Shown here: in pieces, positions 1 through 7,451 of the stretch | How positions within the stretch are numbered: the stretch's first letter is position 1 | Layout: each line of letters begins with the position of its first letter | DNA from: Wenzhouxiangella sp. | Lineage (GTDB): Bacteria > Pseudomonadota > Gammaproteobacteria > Xanthomonadales > Wenzhouxiangellaceae | DNA length: 13,710 nt | Reading direction: 5' to 3' | Assembly (NCBI GenBank): GCA_007127425.1 | Contig: SKZJ01000206.1 | Location: 1-13,710 of the forward strand | Position numbers and translations under genes: made by a program | The notes under the pieces: generated by a model | What the model saw: only the letters and a program-made list of their open reading frames with translations | The model's database searches: none | What the model was told of the DNA's origin: nothing

Positions 1-942
1 GTCTCGTCGGCGCGCCGCAGCATCCGCACCACGGCCACGACACTGGCACAGACCCGCGATGCGATCGATGAGCTTGAACAGCGCCGTGACGCGCTCGAAT
101 CACAAGCCGGGGAACATGCCCAGTCACTGGCCAGGCAACTGGCGGTCGCCTACCGCCATGGCAGTGGTTCACGTCTCAAGATGCTGCTCAACCAGGACGA
201 TCCCCGGCGCCTGTCCAGGCAACTGGCCTACCACGGCTACCTGTCGCGCGCACGACTTGAGGCGATGGAACGTCTCAACGAGTCGCTCGAAGCACTGGCC
301 CGGACGGGACGTGACCTGGACCACCAGCATCGACAGCAAAGACAACTGCTCGACCGCCAGGAAAACGAGCTGGCCGAACTCGAACAGGCGCAAAGCGAGC
401 GCGAGGCCGCACTCGTGCAGTTGGAGAGTCGCATTCGCGACGACCGTGAACGCATCGCAGATCTCGAGGAGGACGCCGCCGAACTGAGCCGGCTGCTCGA
501 GGAACTGGCCACGGCGCTGCACGATGTACCCCCGGATTTCGAAGTCGCCCCATTCGCCGATCTGCGTGGTGAACTGCCGGTCCCAGTCGAAGGACCGGTG
601 GTGCGCAGCTTCGGCGACCGCCGTGGTGGCGACATGCAGTGGAGCGGATGGCTGATCCGGGCCGAGGCTGGTACACCGGTTCGGGCCATTGCGCACGGTC
701 GAATCGCCTATGCCGACTGGTTGCGCGGCTACGGCCTGCTCCTGATCATCGACCACGGCGACGGCTTCATGAGCCTCTATGCCCACAACGAGTCGCTGCT
801 GCGCGACGTCGGCGACTGGGTCAATCCGGGTGAGACGGTGGCGACGGTGGGTAACAGCGGCGGCGCCAGCGAACCCGGAATATACTTTGAACTGCGCCGG
901 GAAGGCCGGCCGCTCGACCCCGTTGGCTGGGTTGACCGTTGA
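1..942 (+). CDS. envC: Murein hydrolase activator EnvC, 3' part (5' end outside window)
   Basis: Periplasmic activator of the N-acetylmuramoyl-L-alanine amidases (AmiA/AmiB type) that split septal peptidoglycan; it is recruited by FtsEX in studied species. The reading frame is open from base 1, giving 313 visible residues. Roughly residues 1-175 are rich in Glu, Arg, Gln and Leu, as expected for the long EnvC coiled coil, and include the family-typical stretch LLNQDDPRRLSRQLAYHGYL. Residues about 190-313 form a LytM/M23-like domain (GTPVRAIAHGRIAYAD, then DHGDGFMSLYAHN). The zinc ligands of active M23 peptidases are missing: the first His/Asp motif region reads MQWSGWLI, and the final HxH is replaced in PGIYFELR. 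This is the normal non-catalytic EnvC pattern. The next gene starts 63 nt downstream on the same strand. The start and signal peptide are not visible. Confidence 0.9.
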   Translation, partial: VSSARRSIRTTATTLAQTRDAIDELEQRRDALESQAGEHAQSLARQLAVAYRHGSGSRLKMLLNQDDPRRLSRQLAYHGYLSRARLEAMERLNESLEALARTGRDLDHQHRQQRQLLDRQENELAELEQAQSEREAALVQLESRIRDDRERIADLEEDAAELSRLLEELATALHDVPPDFEVAPFADLRGELPVPVEGPVVRSFGDRRGGDMQWSGWLIRAEAGTPVRAIAHGRIAYADWLRGYGLLLIIDHGDGFMSLYAHNESLLRDVGDWVNPGETVATVGNSGGASEPGIYFELRREGRPLDPVGWVDR

Positions 943-1005
943 GCCGGTCGGGCTGAAGATAGTGGTCGTTACTTGAGGTATGCGTTGCGCAGGCGGGAAA
1001 GCCCC

Positions 1006-2256
1006 ATGAAGCAAACCAGTGTTGTTTGTGTATGTGTGTGTTTGGCGCTGGCCTTTTCAGCACACGCCGACTCCCGGCCCGACGCTGGTATCAGCTTCGA
1101 GGATCTGCGTGCATTCACCGATGCATGGGGCTTCATACGTGACCAGTACGTCGAGGATGTCGACGACCGGCAGCTGTTCGAGGCCGCATTGCGCGGCATG
1201 CTCGACGGGCTCGACCCGCATTCGCGATGGTTGAGTGCCGATGAGTTTCACGCCCTGGAAGAACAGACCGTCGGGCGCTACGGTGGGCTGGGCATCGAGG
1301 TCGGCTCCTACGATGACCACTTGCTTGTGGTTTCCGTGTTCGCGGACACGCCGGCGGCCGCGGCCGGCATCGAGGCGGGTGATCGCATCGTCGGTATCGA
1401 CGATCTCGAGCTCGATGCCTACAACATCGAACAGGCCGGCGGCATGATGCGCGGTCCGGCGGGTACCGAGATCACCATCCGCATTCGACGGGATAATCGG
1501 ACCGACGTGCTGGCCATGACCCTCATGCGCGAGCTGATCGAACGCGAGAGCGTAAGCATCGCGGCGCTGGGCAATGGCTTCCAGCACGTTCGCATCCATC
1601 GGTTTCAGCAAACCACCCGAGAGGAACTCGAGCGCCTGGTATCGAATCTTGAGAGCGACGAACAGGCAACATCGGGGTTGCTGCTCGACCTGCGTGACAA
1701 CCCTGGCGGCATGTTGCAGTCGGCCATCACGGTCGCCGATCTCTTTCTCTCTGCCAGGCTTGTCGTCACCGCCGAGGGCCGCGGACTGACGCAACCAGCC
1801 GAATACCGTACCGGACCCGGGGAACGGCTGGTCGGCGTTCCCATGGTCGTGCTCATCGACCGCGGCTCGGCCTCGGCCTCCGAGATCCTGGCCGCGGCAC
1901 TGCGCGATCATGGCCGGGCCATGCTGGTCGGCGAACCCACATACGGCAAGGGCTCGGTCCAGACCGTCTGGCCGCTGCGTAACGGATCGGCGATCCGACT
2001 GACCACGGCCCTCTACTACACGCCGGCCGGTGACCGCATCCAGGCCCGTGGTGTCCGTCCGGATGTGCTCAGCTCCGCCACTGACGGGCGAAAGGCCGAT
2101 ACCGGCGACCGCCGGCAGCGCGAGGTCGATACGGCTGGTCACCTGCCGGGTTCGGGTATTGAAGTCGATGAACTCGACGAACTCTCCCGCAGCGATCCGA
2201 TGCTTGCCGACGCGTTGCGGGTCCTGGCCAGCATCAGCCGCATGCAAGTGCACTGA
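1006..2256 (+). CDS. Periplasmic carboxy-terminal processing protease, S41 family with PDZ domain
   Basis: Serine protease of the CtpA/Tsp family (S41) that trims or degrades periplasmic proteins from the C-terminus. The protein has 416 residues, within the usual CtpA range. Residues 1-21 look like a signal peptide ending SAHA, cut before DS. A PDZ domain lies at about 92-162 (GLGIEV; AGIEAGDRIVGID). The catalytic core carries GSASASE with Ser290, then YGKGSVQ with Lys315 and Gln319; the 25-residue Ser-Lys spacing matches the family's Ser/Lys dyad. LLLDLRDNPGG at 226-235 is also typical. I chose ATG 1006 over an in-frame TTG at 973 because it begins the signal peptide directly and has a purine-rich GGGAAAG upstream. 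It is probably co-transcribed with envC and the downstream deacetylase-like gene (10-nt gap). In other bacteria, Ctp proteases beside envC-like genes are linked to control of cell-wall hydrolases; here that is inference. Confidence 0.93.
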   Translation: MKQTSVVCVCVCLALAFSAHADSRPDAGISFEDLRAFTDAWGFIRDQYVEDVDDRQLFEAALRGMLDGLDPHSRWLSADEFHALEEQTVGRYGGLGIEVGSYDDHLLVVSVFADTPAAAAGIEAGDRIVGIDDLELDAYNIEQAGGMMRGPAGTEITIRIRRDNRTDVLAMTLMRELIERESVSIAALGNGFQHVRIHRFQQTTREELERLVSNLESDEQATSGLLLDLRDNPGGMLQSAITVADLFLSARLVVTAEGRGLTQPAEYRTGPGERLVGVPMVVLIDRGSASASEILAAALRDHGRAMLVGEPTYGKGSVQTVWPLRNGSAIRLTTALYYTPAGDRIQARGVRPDVLSSATDGRKADTGDRRQREVDTAGHLPGSGIEVDELDELSRSDPMLADALRVLASISRMQVH

Positions 2257-2266
2257 GGGCGATGTC

Positions 2267-3076
2267 ATGGGGGTGATCCGGGGGCTTGTTCGAATCACGA
2301 TAGTACTAGTCTCGGCGGCATGGCTGTCCTGCGCCATTGCCGACAAGCCGAGAATTGCCATCGTCATCGACGACCTCGGCTATCTCGCAATCAATGACCG
2401 CGATGTACTGTCGCTGGATCCAAGTATTGCTGTCGCCATCATTCCCGATGCACCGCTCGCCCCGTACCTTTCACGGCAGGCCGCCCGCCAGCAGCGCGAC
2501 GTCCTGATTCACCTGCCGCTGTCGGCCGTCCGCCACGACGACTGTCAATTCGAGGCGACGTGCGTGGAACCGGAATGGTCACCGTTACGCATGGCATCCC
2601 ATCTGCGCTGGGCTGCCGAACGCGTCGATCAGGCCATCGGCATCAACAACCACCAGGGCAGTCGTTTCACCGCCGACCACGAGGCCGTGCGACGCCTGGT
2701 GACCAGTATCAACCTGCTTGAGCGCCTGCACGGCATCGAGCTCTTCGTGCTCGACAGCCGCACGACCGCGCAGTCGCGGCTCGAACAAAAGGCGAGAGCT
2801 GCCGGCCTGGCCACGGCGCGGCGCAATGTGTTTCTCGATAACGATCTCTCATCCGAGGCCATCGAAGCCGCCTGGAAGAACCTGATTGAACAGGCCAGGC
2901 GGCGCGGCTTTGCCATTGCCATCGGCCATCCCCACAGGGAAACGATCGAGTTTCTTGAGCAAGCCGTGCCGGAATTGGCGGCAAGGGGCATCGAACTGGT
3001 CTCCATCCGCCAGTTGCTCGACCGGCCGAAAAGCTCTGGAGATGACGATCTGCGACCTGCCGCCGTACTCCCCTGA
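2267..3076 (+). CDS. Divergent polysaccharide deacetylase family protein (YibQ-like)
   Basis: Secreted protein of the Polysacc_deac_2 family (E. coli YibQ), a divergent branch of the NodB-like carbohydrate esterase fold; its substrate is not established. It has 269 residues. An N-terminal hydrophobic stretch (about 7-25) ending AIA looks like a signal peptide. Family motifs are intact: IAIVIDDLGY (Asp35, Asp36), IHLPL (His82), GINNHQGS (His129), VLDSRT (Asp163), FLDND (Asp191) and AIGHPH (His221, His223). ATG 2267 was chosen because it follows the protease stop by 10 nt and starts the signal peptide; the longer in-frame opening from 2030 would overlap the protease gene. E. coli also places yibQ next to envC, so the envC / ctp / yibQ-like order supports a shared role in envelope or septal peptidoglycan metabolism. 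Family assignment is firm; enzymatic activity is not proven. Confidence 0.9.
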   Translation: MGVIRGLVRITIVLVSAAWLSCAIADKPRIAIVIDDLGYLAINDRDVLSLDPSIAVAIIPDAPLAPYLSRQAARQQRDVLIHLPLSAVRHDDCQFEATCVEPEWSPLRMASHLRWAAERVDQAIGINNHQGSRFTADHEAVRRLVTSINLLERLHGIELFVLDSRTTAQSRLEQKARAAGLATARRNVFLDNDLSSEAIEAAWKNLIEQARRRGFAIAIGHPHRETIEFLEQAVPELAARGIELVSIRQLLDRPKSSGDDDLRPAAVLP

Positions 3077-3108
3077 CCCGGATTGACCGGTCCTGCCGGG
3101 GGCGCAAC

Positions 3109-3130
3109 TCCGGCCGAAGTCCGGCCGAAG
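3109..3130. repeat. Perfect 11-bp tandem duplication (TCCGGCCGAAG x2) between convergent genes
   Basis: Two identical adjacent copies of TCCGGCCGAAG lie in the 86-nt gap between the convergent deacetylase-like and AbgT genes. Because CGGCCG is self-complementary, the two copies can pair as a 6-bp GC stem around AAGTC (3111-3116 with 3122-3127). No T-run follows on either strand, so this is not a standard intrinsic terminator. It may still slow or end converging transcripts. Confidence 0.6.
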
Positions 3131-3162
3131 TGCGATGGGACATCAGGCGTTCTTTAACCCGA

Positions 3163-4776
3163 TCAGCCCGGGTAGGTGTAGGACGCCTGCAGGCCCAGCG
3201 GCAAGCCGATGAACCAGTAAAGCAGCAGGAAGGCCGTCCAGATGATCGACAGTGCCACGGCATAGGGCAGCATCATCGAGATCAGGGTGCCGATACCCGC
3301 TCCGGTGAAGTAGCGCTTGCAGAACACCACGATCAGCGGGAAGTACGGCAGCAACGGGGTGATGATGTTGGAGGTCGAGTCACCCACGCGATAGGCCGCC
3401 TGCGTCAGCTCCGGCGAAATACCCAACTGCATCAGCATCGGCACGAAGATCGGCGCGATGATCAGCCACTTGGCCGAGGCCGAGCCGACGAACAGGTTGA
3501 CCACCCAGCTCAATGCGACGATGCCGACGATGGTCAGCTGCGCCGGAAGCCCCATTTCCCCGAGCCACTCGGCACCGTTGACCGCAACCAGAATGCCGAG
3601 GTTGGAATGTGAGAACGCAGCGATAAATTGTGCCGCGAAGAACGCCATGACGATGTAGTAGCCCATCGATTCCATGGCTTTGGACATCCCGGTAATGATG
3701 TCTCTGTGCCCGCTGATTGTGCCCGCCGCGTAACCGTAGACGATGCCGGGGATCAGGAACAGGATGAAGATCAGCGGCACAATGGAACGCATCAACGGGG
3801 CGCCGAACGAGGTAATCGACTCATGGAAGGCCAGCGCCGGATCGGGGTCACGCAGGGGTGAATCAGGAACCAGCACGGCAAGGGTCAACAGGATAATGGC
3901 GATAACGATGCTCATCGTGGCCCAGAACAGGCCGCGCGATTCCTTTCCGGAGAGCGGCTCCATGGTGGGCATGTCCGACATGTCGCCGTCGACCGGTGTG
4001 TCCTTGATCAGGCGCGGCTCGATGATCTTGTCGGTCAACCACCAGCCCACGGCGATCACCACCAGGCTCGAAGCAGCCATGAAGAACCAGTTGGCCAACG
4101 GGTTGACGTACAGGGTGGGATCGACCACCTGCCCGGCCGCCTCGGTGATGCCGGCCAGCATCGGATCGATGGCCGAGGGAATGAAGTTGGCGGAGAACCC
4201 GCCCGATACCCCGGCGAAAGCCGCTGCAATGCCGGCCAGCGGATGCCGGCCTGCTGCATAGAAGATGACGGCCCCGAGTGGTATCACCACCACGTACCCC
4301 GCATCGGCTGCCGTATGACTGATGATGGCGACCAGGATCAGCATCGGCGTGAGCAACCTGAGCGACGTCCACCCCAGCATCTTCCTCAGGCCGGCATTGA
4401 TGAAGCCGGTATGTTCGGCCACGCCCACGCCCAGCAGGGCGACCAGCACGATCCCCAGCGGTGCGAAGTTGACGAACACATGCACCATGTTGACCAGGAA
4501 TTGGGCCATCTCGTCGCCGGCCAACTGGTTGACGACGCGAATGGGATCGCCGGTACTGGGATGCTCGGCGGCGAACTGTACCGGCGCAAGCAAGGCGGAT
4601 AGCACCCAGACGACGATCATCAGGAGGAAGAACAGCACCGCCGGGTCGGGCAGCTTGTTGCCGACCACTTCGATGAAGTTCAGCGCACGCTCGAGCATTG
4701 TGCGCTCGCCCGGCAGAACCTTGTGAAGATCAGGATTGGGTGAGGCTCCCTGCCCCTCGTTATTGTGCTGGCTCAT
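3163..4776 (-). CDS. AbgT-family transporter (p-aminobenzoyl-glutamate / antimetabolite type)
   Basis: Inner-membrane transporter of the AbgT family, whose studied members import p-aminobenzoyl-glutamate (E. coli AbgT) or export sulfonamide-like antimetabolites (MtrF, YdaH). The protein has 537 residues with many hydrophobic helices and a short cytoplasmic N-terminus of about 40 residues. Family signatures include SGGFSANFIPSAIDPMLAGI (191-210) and GDSTSNIITPLLPY (465-478). Aligning by eye to the substrate-site residues I recall for MtrF (Asp, Ser, Trp, Pro, Arg, Asp), all are kept with the same spacing: Asp204, Ser434, Trp437, Pro455, Arg463, Asp466. A functional transporter is therefore likely, but import versus export cannot be told. 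The ATG at 4776 has a weak GGGGA about 15 nt upstream. It is the last gene of the minus-strand run, 52 nt after the secreted-protein gene, and may have its own promoter. No folate gene is nearby. Confidence 0.93.
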   Translation of the reverse strand: MSQHNNEGQGASPNPDLHKVLPGERTMLERALNFIEVVGNKLPDPAVLFFLLMIVVWVLSALLAPVQFAAEHPSTGDPIRVVNQLAGDEMAQFLVNMVHVFVNFAPLGIVLVALLGVGVAEHTGFINAGLRKMLGWTSLRLLTPMLILVAIISHTAADAGYVVVIPLGAVIFYAAGRHPLAGIAAAFAGVSGGFSANFIPSAIDPMLAGITEAAGQVVDPTLYVNPLANWFFMAASSLVVIAVGWWLTDKIIEPRLIKDTPVDGDMSDMPTMEPLSGKESRGLFWATMSIVIAIILLTLAVLVPDSPLRDPDPALAFHESITSFGAPLMRSIVPLIFILFLIPGIVYGYAAGTISGHRDIITGMSKAMESMGYYIVMAFFAAQFIAAFSHSNLGILVAVNGAEWLGEMGLPAQLTIVGIVALSWVVNLFVGSASAKWLIIAPIFVPMLMQLGISPELTQAAYRVGDSTSNIITPLLPYFPLIVVFCKRYFTGAGIGTLISMMLPYAVALSIIWTAFLLLYWFIGLPLGLQASYTYPG

Positions 4777-4808
4777 GTCTAGTCAGATTCCCCGAAGTGT
4801 CAGATCAC

Positions 4809-4826
4809 GCCTGCGATGTGGCAGGC
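4809..4826 (-). other. Candidate intergenic stem-loop after the secreted-protein gene
   Basis: A perfect 6-bp inverted repeat, GCCTGC / GCAGGC with a 6-nt loop, starts 2 nt beyond the TAA of the secreted-protein gene and 32 nt before the AbgT start. No U-tract follows in the minus-strand transcript, so it is not a canonical terminator. It could stabilise the upstream mRNA 3' end or attenuate read-through. Confidence 0.4.
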
Positions 4827-4828
4827 TG

Positions 4829-5428
4829 TTATTCATGTCCCCACGGCACCGGTGGCGCTTCAACGGGGGTGGTCAGGTCGAACTCGGCCCGGAAGACCCG
4901 GCCCGGACGGACCAGTTCGTATGCAAATTTCTCACCGGGGTGGACTTCCATGGACCAGAAATTGCCCACCGAAACCTCCAGTCCGTTGGCGAGAAACAGC
5001 GCTTTCGAAAAGTCGTCGACCGGAAAGGTCTGTCGCCAGGCTCGTCCCGGGTCGGTGGTATGACCGCCATACCAGGTCACGTCGTCTTCCGTGCCGTCGG
5101 CGTGGCGATGGTCATGCTTGAGCCGGAAGCCATCGTTCGTACGGCTGATGATCCAGGTTCGTGAGCGGTTCTCGCCCACGTGCAAGGGAATGCGGATTTC
5201 CTCGTCGCTGCATTCGCGCACGTGCATGACCACCTCCCGGTCGAGCCAGCCGTCGTCGGACGGGCGACTGAACCCGGTCATTTCACCGGCGAAAGCATTG
5301 CCGCAGAGTTCGGACAACTGGTTCCAGAAGGCCTCGCGGGAATTCGACTCATCGGGTCCGGCCGAGACGGTGACAGCCATCGACAGCAGGGCCGGGCCGA
5401 CGAGAAGCCGTGCGAGATTGTGGGTCAT
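4829..5428 (-). CDS. Secreted protein of unknown function (199 aa)
   Basis: I cannot assign a named family. The 199-residue product begins with a clear signal peptide (hydrophobic core at about 8-21, probable cut after VSA-GP near residue 23), so a periplasmic or exported protein is expected. The mature part has exactly two cysteines, Cys42 in ELCGNA and Cys73 in VRECSDEE, well placed for one disulfide. Residues 101-117 form a His/Asp-rich stretch (FRLKHDHRHADGTEDD) that could bind metal or polyanions. The remainder alternates short hydrophobic and charged segments, suggesting a beta-rich fold (VFRAEFDLT near the end). ATG 5428 is set by a very strong ribosome binding site, AAGGAGGAG, 6 nt upstream; a longer in-frame opening would run into the DUF1820 gene. 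It follows that gene by 59 nt on the same strand. The strong ribosome binding site suggests high expression. Confidence 0.82.
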   Translation of the reverse strand: MTHNLARLLVGPALLSMAVTVSAGPDESNSREAFWNQLSELCGNAFAGEMTGFSRPSDDGWLDREVVMHVRECSDEEIRIPLHVGENRSRTWIISRTNDGFRLKHDHRHADGTEDDVTWYGGHTTDPGRAWRQTFPVDDFSKALFLANGLEVSVGNFWSMEVHPGEKFAYELVRPGRVFRAEFDLTTPVEAPPVPWGHE

Positions 5429-5434
5429 GGTGCA

Positions 5435-5443
5435 CTCCTCCTT
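5435..5443 (-). promoter_or_regulatory. Strong ribosome binding site of the secreted-protein gene
   Basis: AAGGAGGAG read on the minus strand, 6 nt before the ATG at 5428. It is nearly full anti-16S complementarity, the best in the window, and decides the start against the longer opening that begins near 5743. Confidence 0.8.
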
Positions 5444-5487
5444 GCAACAGCGGGGAACCATAGCACAGCACCCGCACCACGACCAGA

Positions 5488-5802
5488 CTAGCGCTTGCGG
5501 CGCGGGCCGTCGACCGGCAACTGCGTCACTTTCTCGCCGGTCTTTGAATCGCGAATGACGCAGGTTCCCCGTTTCTTGACCTGTTCGATCCGGATGACCG
5601 AATGCATGGGAATGTGCAGCACCTCGACGTCGGCAAATTCCTCCCGCATGCGTTCCTCGGTGGGATCGATCACCACCGAACCATCGCCGTCGAAGACGAG
5701 TTCGGAAACCTCGATAAAGCCGTAAGACAAATCGCTGCCGCAAACCTGCCGGGCGAAAAGCTCGTAGACCTTGCCCTGGTTGAGAAAGGAAATCTTGTAC
5801 AT
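5488..5802 (-). CDS. DUF1820 family protein
   Basis: Small 104-residue protein of the DUF1820 family, found mainly in gammaproteobacteria; no function is known. The start MYKISFLNQGKVYELFARQV is the family's N-terminal signature. Central features are GFIEVSELVFD and VVIDPTEERMREEF, then the conserved IPMHSVIRIEQVKKRG. No signal peptide or membrane segment is visible, so it is probably cytoplasmic. The C-terminus is basic (GPRRKR). It starts 15 nt after the rhomboid stop with only a weak GGGC-like binding site, so it is very likely in the same transcript. Length and motifs fit the family well. Confidence 0.92.
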   Translation of the reverse strand: MYKISFLNQGKVYELFARQVCGSDLSYGFIEVSELVFDGDGSVVIDPTEERMREEFADVEVLHIPMHSVIRIEQVKKRGTCVIRDSKTGEKVTQLPVDGPRRKR

Positions 5803-5817
5803 GTCATTCTGCCCGAT

Positions 5818-6522
5818 TCAGTCGTCGTGAAATGCCGATATGGCGGGGCCGGTGATCAGGCGCAGGGCCAGGGCCACGGCCAGGCCGCCGAGGAAACCGG
5901 CCACGTGTGACCACCAGGCCACGGCCCCGGACATGGGGCCGAATGCGCTGTAGAGCAACTGCAGTATGAACCAGGAACCGATCACCAGCAGCGCCGGCAC
6001 ACGCGCGAACTGCAGGAAGATTCCCAGCGGGATCCACAGCCCCATTCGGCGGTTGGGAAACAGGCCGAGGTAGATGCCGATGATGGCCGAAACACCGCCA
6101 CTGGCACCGATCACCGGCATGGCCGCATCGCCCATCTGCCAGGCCACGGCCAGGTTGGCCAGGCTACCGAGCACCAGGAAACAGAGGAAAAAGCGCCAGT
6201 GGCCGATGGCCCGCTCCACGGCCACCCCGAACACCCACAGGTAAGCCAGGTTGCCGACCAGGTGCAGCCACTCAGCATGTACGAAAAGGGCCGTGACCAG
6301 GCCCAGAAGGTGCTGATCCAGCCAGGCCGCCGGCGGTCCGGTCAGGATTCTGTTGACCTCGGCGGGCACGAATCCCCAGAAATGCAGCCAGCCCTCCGCC
6401 ATACGAGGTTCGAGCAGGGCATAGCCGGCCTTCATCGACAGGCAGACGATTCCAAGCAGTACCAGCATCCAGGGCCACAGCGCTTCCCGCCGTGACGTCG
6501 AAGAAATGCGCTCGACGATCAC
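5818..6522 (-). CDS. Rhomboid family intramembrane serine protease
   Basis: Membrane-embedded serine protease that cleaves transmembrane substrates. The protein has 234 residues and about six to seven hydrophobic segments, the first at about 17-37. The catalytic motif GASGG places the nucleophile at Ser141, and WWSHVAGFLGG supplies the partner His206. The HxxxN motif of the rhomboid core is present in HLVGNL (His87, Asn91). Translation starts at GTG 6522, which overlaps the TGA of gspB as GTGA. No separate ribosome binding site is evident, so translation is probably coupled to gspB. A DUF1820 gene follows 15 nt later. Coupling to gspAB recalls rhombosortases, rhomboid relatives that process type II secretion substrates, but this sequence looks like a general bacterial rhomboid, and that functional link is inference only. 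Confidence 0.94.
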   Translation of the reverse strand: MIVERISSTSRREALWPWMLVLLGIVCLSMKAGYALLEPRMAEGWLHFWGFVPAEVNRILTGPPAAWLDQHLLGLVTALFVHAEWLHLVGNLAYLWVFGVAVERAIGHWRFFLCFLVLGSLANLAVAWQMGDAAMPVIGASGGVSAIIGIYLGLFPNRRMGLWIPLGIFLQFARVPALLVIGSWFILQLLYSAFGPMSGAVAWWSHVAGFLGGLAVALALRLITGPAISAFHDD

Positions 6523-7448
6523 GGTTCGAGCAGGAAACGGTGCTCGCGAAAATCGACGATGGCGCCCTCACGGCGAATATCGACCAGCCGCGCGCCGCCG
6601 CTCAAGCGGTCGCCGGGCACGTAGCGCTCACCGTTGATCAGGACGAAACGCCCACCTTCCTCGGCCGAGAACACGTGGATACTGAGCCTGAGCTCGGGCA
6701 GGTCACGCCTGACCGACAGCGGCAACTCCCAGGCACGCACATATTCGGCCGTCTGCGTGCGCCACTCCGGTTGTACCGCCGTTTCCGATGGCTCATCGGT
6801 CACCTCGGGAGAGGCTTCCGTCCGCCGGCGTTGTTCGCGTTCGCGGTCCGCCACCGGTCGCTCCCGAGCGCGCCGGTCGGCGTCCGCCTCTTCCTGACGG
6901 CGTCGGGTTTCCGCCACTCGACGTTCGATTTCAGCCATTGCCTCATCCTGATCGGTCACCACCCGCTCTCGCTCCGGCGCCGCACGGGTTACCGTCTGAC
7001 CCGTAGCGGGCTGCACTGCACGGCGCCGATCGACCGCGGCCGCCTGCTCCTGCTCATCCGTGGCGGCCTCCTCATCATCGGCAGCCGTATCTCCAGCGAC
7101 CTCGGTAGAAACCTCTTCAATCGGCTCGACCTGCGCGATCCTCCGCTCGTCTGCCGGCGGGTCCAAAGATTCGTCGTCGACAGGTTCGGGGACAACAGTG
7201 GCTTCAGGCGCCGGCGACGGATCGGGCGCACTACCATCGACCAGGCCCTGGGGCATCCACTCGGGCCGCAACAGGAAAACGCCGGCGCCAACCATCACCA
7301 GGCAAAGCGGTACGGCAAGCAGGATCCAGGCCGGGAAACGCCGCCGGGAACGCACCTCGGCAGGCCCGGGACCGGAGTCGAGACCGGGCACCTCTCCCTT
7401 TTTGCGGCGCGCTTCAGACTTGCGCAGGGCATCGAGAATGAATGACAA
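6519..7448 (-). CDS. gspB: General secretion pathway protein GspB-like (ExeB-like)
   Basis: Inner-membrane partner of GspA in the complex that helps the type II secretion secretin pass and assemble across peptidoglycan. The protein has 309 residues. It has the family's N-terminal tag MSFILDALRKSEARRK, a single transmembrane helix at about 41-60, a long low-complexity linker (about 65-235) that is first acidic and Pro-rich and then charged Arg/Glu, and a C-terminal GspB domain at about 240-309 (WELPLSVRRDLPELRLSIHVF; GERYVPGDRL; FREHRFLLEP). The start is TTG 7448, fixed by the conserved N-terminus and by a GGAG 8 nt upstream; it is 3 nt beyond the gspA stop. The unusual TTG may keep expression low or tie it to gspA. 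The core gsp genes are not in the window. Confidence 0.9.
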   Translation of the reverse strand: MSFILDALRKSEARRKKGEVPGLDSGPGPAEVRSRRRFPAWILLAVPLCLVMVGAGVFLLRPEWMPQGLVDGSAPDPSPAPEATVVPEPVDDESLDPPADERRIAQVEPIEEVSTEVAGDTAADDEEAATDEQEQAAAVDRRRAVQPATGQTVTRAAPERERVVTDQDEAMAEIERRVAETRRRQEEADADRRARERPVADREREQRRRTEASPEVTDEPSETAVQPEWRTQTAEYVRAWELPLSVRRDLPELRLSIHVFSAEEGGRFVLINGERYVPGDRLSGGARLVDIRREGAIVDFREHRFLLEP

Positions 7449-7451
7449 GGG

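Noticed and set aside
190..942. Active M23 metalloendopeptidase in the first gene
   Set aside because: The zinc-binding His/Asp and HxH motifs are absent, so the non-catalytic EnvC activator role fits better.
2330..2335. Lipoprotein signal in the YibQ-like protein (Cys22)
   Set aside because: The residues before Cys22 (A-W-L-S) do not make a good lipobox, and a normal signal peptidase I site (AIA) follows.
1057..2367. 436-codon minus-strand frame opposite the S41 protease
   Set aside because: It is antisense to a gene with an intact catalytic dyad and PDZ domain; its composition is that of a shadow frame.
5429..5743. Long N-terminal extension of the secreted protein
   Set aside because: It would overlap most of the DUF1820 gene and bury the signal peptide; a strong ribosome binding site fixes the start at 5428.
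6492..7445. 317-codon plus-strand frame opposite gspB
   Set aside because: It mirrors the low-complexity linker of gspB and shows no domain of its own.
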